Source: Rhexocercosporidium sp. MPI-PUGE-AT-0058
Lineage: Eukaryota > Ascomycota > Leotiomycetes > Helotiales
Assembly (NCBI GenBank): GCA_020746875.1
Contig: JAGTJL010000022.1
Span: 186,001-250,000 of the forward strand
Direction of reading: 5' to 3'
Length of the DNA: 64,000 nt
Part shown: piece by piece, positions 58,542 to 64,000 of the stretch
How the letters are laid out: every line of letters starts with the position of its first letter
Numbering within the stretch: the first letter of the stretch is position 1
Notes under the pieces: generated by a model
Databases searched by the model: none
What the model was told of the DNA's origin: nothing
The model's input: the letters and a program-made list of their open reading frames with translations, nothing else
Translations under genes and position numbers: made by a program

Positions 58542-59657
58542 ATGTATTTCGCTCAGCTGGGAGCCGTAGCCGCTCTGGCTGGACTCTCCCAAGGCTTCCT
58601 CGTGCCACCCGAGCTATCTTCAGCAGACATCGATACCATCAAGACGCTCCCCTTCGAAGATGCAGTTGGAATGGAAGGACGGGTCATGGAGATTGACTGC
58701 CCTGGCTGTCCCGTCTCGACGAACTTCGACGGCCTGGCACACTCGGTGCAGGTCGAATCCATCCTCCAACTCAAGTTCAGCCTCTCCCACCAAAATGGAG
58801 CCGATCAACTCCTCCTGAATGGTCTTCAAATCTATCCTATCGATCCCACATCCCAGAGCTTCATGGAACCACTTACTGCTCCGCAGATGGTGAAGACTGC
58901 CGATGATTCCTGGCAATACGCTTCAAACCCTAAACTGGGCTACTCGCTCGCCATCAAGCGTCCCGCAACATCACCCCAGGATCAACTAGACCTCGTCTCC
59001 ATCCATTTGGAAATAGTCGAAGTAGCCGACAAGTTCGTCACCGGCCTCCCTACCATCGACCTCCAACTACTCGAAACCCCATCCGGCAAGTTGATGCTTG
59101 GAAACAGCGGGATCACCGCCCCAGCCAGCCTTTCCAACCCCACAGACGACGACCGTGAATGCACAACCCTCCTCTGCAAATGGCGAGCCATCGTCGCAGA
59201 CCGTCTTGCAGCACTGAAGAAGGGCTGCGGATCCAAGCGCCCAACTCCGGAAGTCAGACCCGTCTTCGTACCAAAGCCTCACCACAACAAGCACCCACAT
59301 AACAAGCATCCCGCTCACGGCCGCCCTCGTCCTCATGGAACTCACCGCCCATGGCGCCACCACCACCAACAAGGTGGCCTTGCTCGATTCCTTCGAAGCA
59401 TCGTTCTCCATGTCTTGGTACCTGTTCTTATCGGTGTTATGGTTGGTATCACTGCCAGCCTGATCGGTATGGTAGTTGGACATATCGTTGTCTTCACGTG
59501 GCGCATGCTCTTCCGTCGGGGCCAGAACAAGTACGCCGAAGTCAAGCAGGAGGAGGCCGATGAGGAGACCGAGGATGAATCAAAGAGCTTCCTTGAGAGT
59601 CAAGGTCCACCTCCACAGTATGAGGATGCTTTGGTTGAGAAGAAGGAGGTCGAATAA
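58542..59657 (+). CDS. secreted-type single-pass membrane protein with His/Pro/Lys-rich juxtamembrane segment
   Basis: Single exon, 371 residues. Residues 1-18 are a signal peptide (MYFAQLGAVAALAGLSQG). A folded lumenal or extracellular part of about 220 residues follows, beginning FLVPPELSSADIDTIKTLP with a DCPGCPV cysteine pair near residue 52 and a later CTTLLCKW pair. It resembles a widespread but uncharacterised fungal family (possibly DUF7728; from memory, not searched). Residues about 245-285 are very rich in His, Pro, Lys and Arg (HHNKHPHNKHPAHG). A transmembrane helix then spans about 292-327 (LHVLVPVLIGVMVGITASLI...), and the cytosolic tail is acidic (EEADEETEDE) ending with a PPPQYEDALVEKKEVE tail that contains a PPxY motif, the usual binding site for Rsp5-type ubiquitin ligases. 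Function unknown. Confidence 0.8.
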   Translation: MYFAQLGAVAALAGLSQGFLVPPELSSADIDTIKTLPFEDAVGMEGRVMEIDCPGCPVSTNFDGLAHSVQVESILQLKFSLSHQNGADQLLLNGLQIYPIDPTSQSFMEPLTAPQMVKTADDSWQYASNPKLGYSLAIKRPATSPQDQLDLVSIHLEIVEVADKFVTGLPTIDLQLLETPSGKLMLGNSGITAPASLSNPTDDDRECTTLLCKWRAIVADRLAALKKGCGSKRPTPEVRPVFVPKPHHNKHPHNKHPAHGRPRPHGTHRPWRHHHQQGGLARFLRSIVLHVLVPVLIGVMVGITASLIGMVVGHIVVFTWRMLFRRGQNKYAEVKQEEADEETEDESKSFLESQGPPPQYEDALVEKKEVE

Positions 59658-60625
59658 ACGAACGTATTTGAATCGGATTGGATTGGATGTACAGGGAATA
59701 TGAACAAACGAACGTGATGGAGGAAGGGAGTCAACGGTGGATAGGTAGCGGGGTTGGAGGAGTTATCATAGGCTGGATTGGGTTGGGTATCTGATTGCAA
59801 GCAATACAGACTGTCCTTTTATCTCTTTTTGTACTACCACTACTTTCCACATACACACCTATACAGGCATCGGGAATACAACGAGTGATTCTTCTCCTGT
59901 CTTCTCTGGATGTACTCCTATGACAGTATAGCGTAATACACAGTCATTGATGCCTCATGAACCTTTCATCTATCCAGATAGATATGTGTCTTAATATCCG
60001 AGACTCGCCCTCGATTTCGAGGAGAACATTAAGATTTCAAATACCAACCGAAATCAAGTATTCAAGTGAACGCTACGTACTTTGCGAAGGTACGTTACTA
60101 TTCTGCTCCGTGCTATCGAAGTGGGTATGTAAATGGAGTGGAGTAGAGTAGAGTGGAGTGAAGGGAAGGGCTCTGCCGCTGTATGCGATATACTGTGCTG
60201 TTATTCTATAAGGTAGGAAGGAAGGAAAGAATTCGTCTGGGTGGAGGGGGGGGGGGGGAGCTACTGTAGCTACTTGTCGATTCTTATCGTACCGGGCTTC
60301 CTGTTTTGTCTCATCTCTCTCCGTCCGGCTGGATAGGCAGCGAATGGGGAAGGGTTGGTGGGTATAGGTAGGCAGGTGATAGTGTAGAAGGAATATCAGT
60401 TTGAAATATCTATTCTCGAGTGTCAAATGTCAATAACAAATAAGCGAGTTAGCTGGGCAGTAAGTACATGTTTTCACTTCGTGTTCGGTGCAATGAGAAG
60501 AAACCCGCATTTCGACGATGAAATGATGCGGGGGTTGAGATCGGTATTTCATGTCATCATGTAATGCGAGACCCTCTAATCAAGTCATGCTTTTATTCTT
60601 TGCTTCGAGGTACAGTACAGTACAA
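59658..60625. other. convergent intergenic spacer
   Basis: 968 bp between the membrane-protein stop (+) and the MCC beta stop (-). It holds a 13-base G run near 60246-60259, GGAGT/AGAGT units (60137-60165) and a GAAGGAAGGAAAG patch. No coding evidence. Confidence 0.45.
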
Positions 60626-62466
60626 CTACATTCTAAAGACGCCGAATTTCGTAGGCTCTGGTTCGTTCTTCCCGCCCAATGCGGCCCTTAATCCCAATCC
60701 TAGAACACGGCGCGTGTGGCTTGGGGGTATAACACCGTCGTCCTATTGCAGTTTGTCAGTACATCTCTCTATCATCTTTCAAGACTTCTTTCTCAAAGAT
60801 AGTAGGGGCTAGGAAAGGGGCAGCTACTAACCCACAACCTCGCCGACGAGAAAACCGCCTCACTCTCCCTCTCAATTCTCTCCTTCAACTCGGGATCAAC
60901 TGCCTTCCCAACCGTCTCCATAACCGCCGTCAACTGCTCACTCCCCATAACACCAATCTTCGCGTTCGGCCACATCCACAAGAACCTTGGCCCGTACGCC
61001 CTACCACACATCCCATAGTTCCCCGCTCCATTACTAGCACCCACGACGACGGTGAATTTTGGCACGTTGGCACACGCCACGGCAGTCACGAGCTTTGCGC
61101 CGTTCTTCGCGATACCTTCACGCTCGGCGTCAGTGCCGACCATGAATCCGCTGATATTCTGTAGGAAGATGAGCGGGATTTGGCGCTGGCAGCAGAGTTC
61201 TATGAAATGTGCTCCTTTTAAGGAGGAGGTGCTGAATAAAATGCCATTGTTTGCAATGATACCGACTTTCTGACCGTAGATGTGCGCGAAGCCTGTGACG
61301 AGACTGCTGCCGTAATCACGCTTGAACTCGGAGAAGACGCTGCCGTCTACGATGCGTGCGATGATTTCGTGGATGGGTAGTGGTTTCCGTAGGTTTGTGC
61401 TCGCGATGCCGATCAGTTCTTCGGGGTCGTAGAGGGGCTCTTCGTAGGTTGTTGGAGCGGGGAAGGTCTTTTTGGGCCAGTTGAGGTTGCTGATTGAGCG
61501 TCTGGCGAGGACGAGGGCGTGGGCATCGTCGACAGCCAGGTAGTCTGTGACGCCGGAGACGGTGGTGTGCATTTTACCACCTCCTAAGTCTTCGGCGCTG
61601 ACTACTTCTCCAGTGGCTGCTTTGACGAGGGGAGGGCCGGCGAGGAAGATGTGCCCTTGGCCGTCGACGATAATGCTTTCGTCGGACATGGCTGGCATGT
61701 AGGCTCCTCCTGCTGTGCAAGGGCCCATCACAACGGCTATTTGAGGGATCCCCATTGAGCTCATTCTAGCTTGGTTGAAGAAGATCCGTCCGAAGTGATC
61801 TCGGTCTGGGAACACATCTGCTTGGTGGGGGAGATTGGCTCCGCCTGAATCAACAAGGTACACACAACTATTTCTTGTTAGATCTATATCAATATATTTT
61901 ATTCGAACTTACGGGAGATTGTTCTCTTGGGCGATAGCCTGCGCTCTCAAGTGCTTCTTGATTGTAATGGGATAATACGTTCCTCCCTTCACAGTACTGT
62001 CATTCGCAACGATCATGCAAGTAACGCCCTCAATAACACCCACACCAGTGATGATTCCACCAGCCGGAATGTCAGCTTCGGGGTACATCTCATGACCAGC
62101 CAAAGCAGATAGCTCCAAGAATGAAGTTCCTGGATCAATCAAAGCCGTGACTCGATCTCTGGGCAGCATCTTCTTCCTAGCAAGATGCTTCTCCCGGGCC
62201 TTTGGTGGTCCGCCCTGATGTATCTTCTTCGTCAGCTCCTCTAGCTTCCCCATGACTTCCCCCATCTGTCTCGCATTTTCTTTGTATTCTTCTGACGAAG
62301 GGTCGACGATCGTAGGAAGCACTGATATGGCATTGGCTTGGTTGGGAGGGCAGTACGTTGCGATACCTCGAGAGCCCAGCCGAGGGAGGGGGGAAGTTCG
62401 TAGAGAAGACCTCGGTATGCGCCGTGAGAGCTTCAATGCCTGTCGAGAGGCCCTGAAAGTAGACAT
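60626..62466 (-). CDS. mccB: 3-methylcrotonyl-CoA carboxylase beta subunit, mitochondrial
   Basis: Carboxyltransferase subunit of methylcrotonyl-CoA carboxylase. Exons 62466-61913, 61867-60832 and 60742-60626 give 568 residues, all in phase. The first ~38 residues (Arg/Ser-rich, [20 protein letters not shown]) are a mitochondrial presequence. The carboxyltransferase body includes [82 protein letters not shown] and IGVMGSEQL, all standard MCC beta blocks including both CoA-binding halves. It ends [19 protein letters not shown]... FRM. It shares a divergent promoter with isovaleryl-CoA dehydrogenase. It acts with the alpha subunit encoded at 14-16.2 kb. Confidence 0.95.
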
Positions 62467-62733
62467 TGTGTTTCGTAGAAATGTGCCGCAGCTGCAGCAG
62501 CAGTATTGAGAATCTACATCAAGTTCGACGGAGTTTGTTTGTCTCTTCAAAGTCCTGAGAGTCCGGCTGTCCGCGGTTTAAAAACCTGGGGTTGACAGGG
62601 ATGTGATTTCGGCTCAAGGAAAGTTGGGGTAATCATGGCCGAGGTGCGGCTTAAGGAACTACAATGTTAGGAAAACAGGAACGGGACTTGCGTTCTTCAT
62701 TCTCTTTCCTCTCGATATAAATTTTTAGACAAA
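62467..62733. promoter_or_regulatory. 267-bp bidirectional promoter, mccB / isovaleryl-CoA dehydrogenase
   Basis: The two starts are only 267 bp apart and divergent, so the enzymes of two consecutive leucine-degradation steps must be driven from the same short region. An ATATAAATTTTT stretch at 62715-62726 lies too close to the ATG (62734) to be confident of a TATA box. A CGG-containing patch (CCGGCTGTCCGCGG, 62562-62575) would be a reasonable place to look for a Zn2Cys6 regulator site, but I cannot assign one. Confidence 0.6.
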
Positions 62734-64000
62734 ATGGCGACAGCAAGGTGCATTCGATCTTTGGCGACCCGCCCAACATTACAACTTCGAGTTAAGCCTC
62801 AAGTCCCAATATCAGCCATCCAGCACCGGAATGCATCATCCAAACATCCCAAGGGCTTCGAAGCGCCCTCCTCCGCAGACCTGGACGAGCTTCGAGAACG
62901 AGTCCAGGAATTCACCCGTCGGGAAATACCAGAGGAGGTGGCTGCCAAAACAGACAAAACCAATGCCTTCCCCAATGAGATGTGGCAGAAGCTCGGAGAC
63001 GCGGGGTTCCTGGGGATAACTGCGGATGAGGATGTCGGAGGGCTGTCTATGGGATACCAGGCACATTGTGTTGTTATGGAGGAGATATCGAGGGCTTCTG
63101 GTTCAATTGGACTGAGTTATGCGGCACATTCTCAATTGTGCGTGAACCAACTCCAATTGAATGGAAACCCGGAGCAGAAGAAGAGGTTCTTGCCAGGCCT
63201 GATCGCCGGGACGAGTGTAGGTGCTTTGGCAATGTCGGAGAGTGGAGCAGGAAGCGATGTTGTCAGTATGCGGACGACAGCGAAGGCTGTTGATGGCGGA
63301 TACGTTCTGAATGGAACGAAGATGTGGATCACAAACGGGCCCGATGCAGACCTTATTGTGGTATACGCGAAGACGGAACCAGACAAAGGTTCAAAAGGGA
63401 TCACGGCTTTCCTTGTTCAGAAAGACTTTGAGGGTTTCAGCTGTGCCCGCAAGCTGGACAAGATGGGCATGCGTGGAAGCAATACGGGAGAGCTGGTATT
63501 CGAAGCCGTCTTCGTGCCGAAGGAAAATGTCCTCGGGGAGATCAATCGTGGTGTCAAAGTCTTGATGGAGGGTCTGGACTTAGAGCGTCTTGTGCTCAGT
63601 GCTGGACCACTGGGTATCATGCAAGCAGCTATGGACGTCACTCTCCCATTTACACACCAGAGGAAACAATTTGGTTCTCCCATCGCCCATAATCAGCTTG
63701 TGCAAGGAAAGCTTGCGGATATGTACACGAAACTTCAAGCTTCTAGAGCATATACCTACGATACTGCGAGGAAAGTTGACGAGGTTGGTCAGATACGGAC
63801 ACAGGATTGTGCAGGTGCTATTATGTATGCTGCAGAGAGGGCGACTGAGTGTACGCTCGATTGCATTCAGTTACTAGGCGGTATGGGCTACGTGGAAGAA
63901 ATGCCGGCTTCGAGGTTACTGAGAGAGTAAGTGCCTTAACCTAGCCTCCGTTGTGTAAATTTAAAATACTAACTTCGAAAGTGCCAAATTGTACGAAATT
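62734..64000 (+). CDS. ivdA: isovaleryl-CoA dehydrogenase, mitochondrial (3' end outside window)
   Basis: FAD-dependent acyl-CoA dehydrogenase acting on isovaleryl-CoA, the third step of leucine breakdown. Exon 1 is 62734-63926 and exon 2 begins at 63982 and runs out of the window; 404 residues are visible. A presequence (MATARCIRSLATRPTLQLRV) covers about the first 35 residues. Family blocks are GFLGITADEDVGGLSMGY, SYAAHSQLCVNQL, LAMSESGAGSDVVSM, KMWITNGPDADLIVVYA and KMGMRGSNTGELVFE. The catalytic Glu of the isovaleryl class lies in GLDLERLVLSAGPLG, a position diagnostic for isovaleryl-CoA dehydrogenase rather than short- or medium-chain enzymes. The last visible residues AKLYEI are part of the normal C-terminal region, so about 30 residues are missing. 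Confidence 0.95.

Noticed and set aside
1..64000. CRISPR array, bacterial operon or plasmid-type features
   Set aside because: The window is eukaryotic: spliced genes on both strands, no regularly spaced direct repeats, no Shine-Dalgarno spacing. Tandem repeats found are microsatellites.

Overview
The window is nuclear DNA of a filamentous ascomycete (Pezizomycotina). The protein content fits a helotialean or other leotiomycete best, but that placement is a guess from protein character, not a search. The evidence for a filamentous ascomycete is that almost every gene is broken by short introns of about 45-170 nt with GT-AG ends and CTAAC/CTGAC-like branch sites. The gene set (Sho1 osmosensor, septin, dynein light intermediate chain, PROPPIN, AA8-AA12 oxidoreductase, two-subunit methylcrotonyl-CoA carboxylase) is also typical. 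I rebuilt 20 gene models by hand, using splice phase and family motifs as the check.

Layout. 0-1.7 kb: 3'-truncated SCPx-type thiolase (-). 2.9-5.5 kb: an AT-rich decayed hAT element with an 8-bp target duplication, carrying a nested piggyBac-like relic. 6-7.5 kb: SRR1-domain gene (+). 8.2-9.6 kb: ruined PfkB-family carbohydrate-kinase pseudogene (+). 9.9-12.2 kb: secreted AA8-AA12 haem/PQQ dehydrogenase (-). 14-16.2 kb: methylcrotonyl-CoA carboxylase biotin subunit (+). 16.5-17.8 kb: NAD(P)HX epimerase (-), divergent from mitochondrial ribosomal protein bS16m (+, 18.2-18.9 kb). 19.5-21.1 kb: AVT-type amino-acid transporter (-). 21-27 kb: a long gene-free stretch leading into SHO1 (+, 26.9-28.1 kb). 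30-31.5 kb: unusual P-loop GTPase-like gene (+). 31.5-34.4 kb: gene-free. 34.5-36.1 kb: ceramide synthase (-). 37.3-38.3 kb: Bax inhibitor-1 (-). 39.2-40.7 kb: Cdc11-type septin (-), divergent from an HSV2-type PROPPIN (+, 41.3-42.7 kb). 43-44 kb: Ist3-like spliceosomal RRM protein (-), divergent from dynein light intermediate chain (+, 44.4-46.3 kb). 47.8-48.5 kb: small membrane protein (+). 48.5-53.6 kb: gene-free. 53.7-55.3 kb: GATA_AreA/DUF1752-like protein (+). 56.1-57.5 kb: mitochondrial-type SDR oxidoreductase (-). 58.5-59.7 kb: secreted-type single-pass membrane protein with a His-rich juxtamembrane stretch (+). 60.6-62.5 kb: methylcrotonyl-CoA carboxylase beta subunit (-), divergent from isovaleryl-CoA dehydrogenase (+, 62.7 kb to the window end).

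How the genes relate. The clearest functional set is mitochondrial leucine degradation: isovaleryl-CoA dehydrogenase and MCC beta share a 267-bp divergent promoter, and the MCC alpha subunit lies about 45 kb away in the same window. Several housekeeping pairs are also divergent (NAD(P)HX epimerase/bS16m, septin/PROPPIN, Ist3/DLIC). The rest is a normal mixture of housekeeping genes. I found no CRISPR array, tRNA, rRNA, secondary-metabolite cluster or convincing new multi-gene system. The most unusual items are the nested transposon relics, the dead PfkB gene beside a live SRR1 gene, and the GTPase-like protein with an Asn/Ser/Phe-rich tail.
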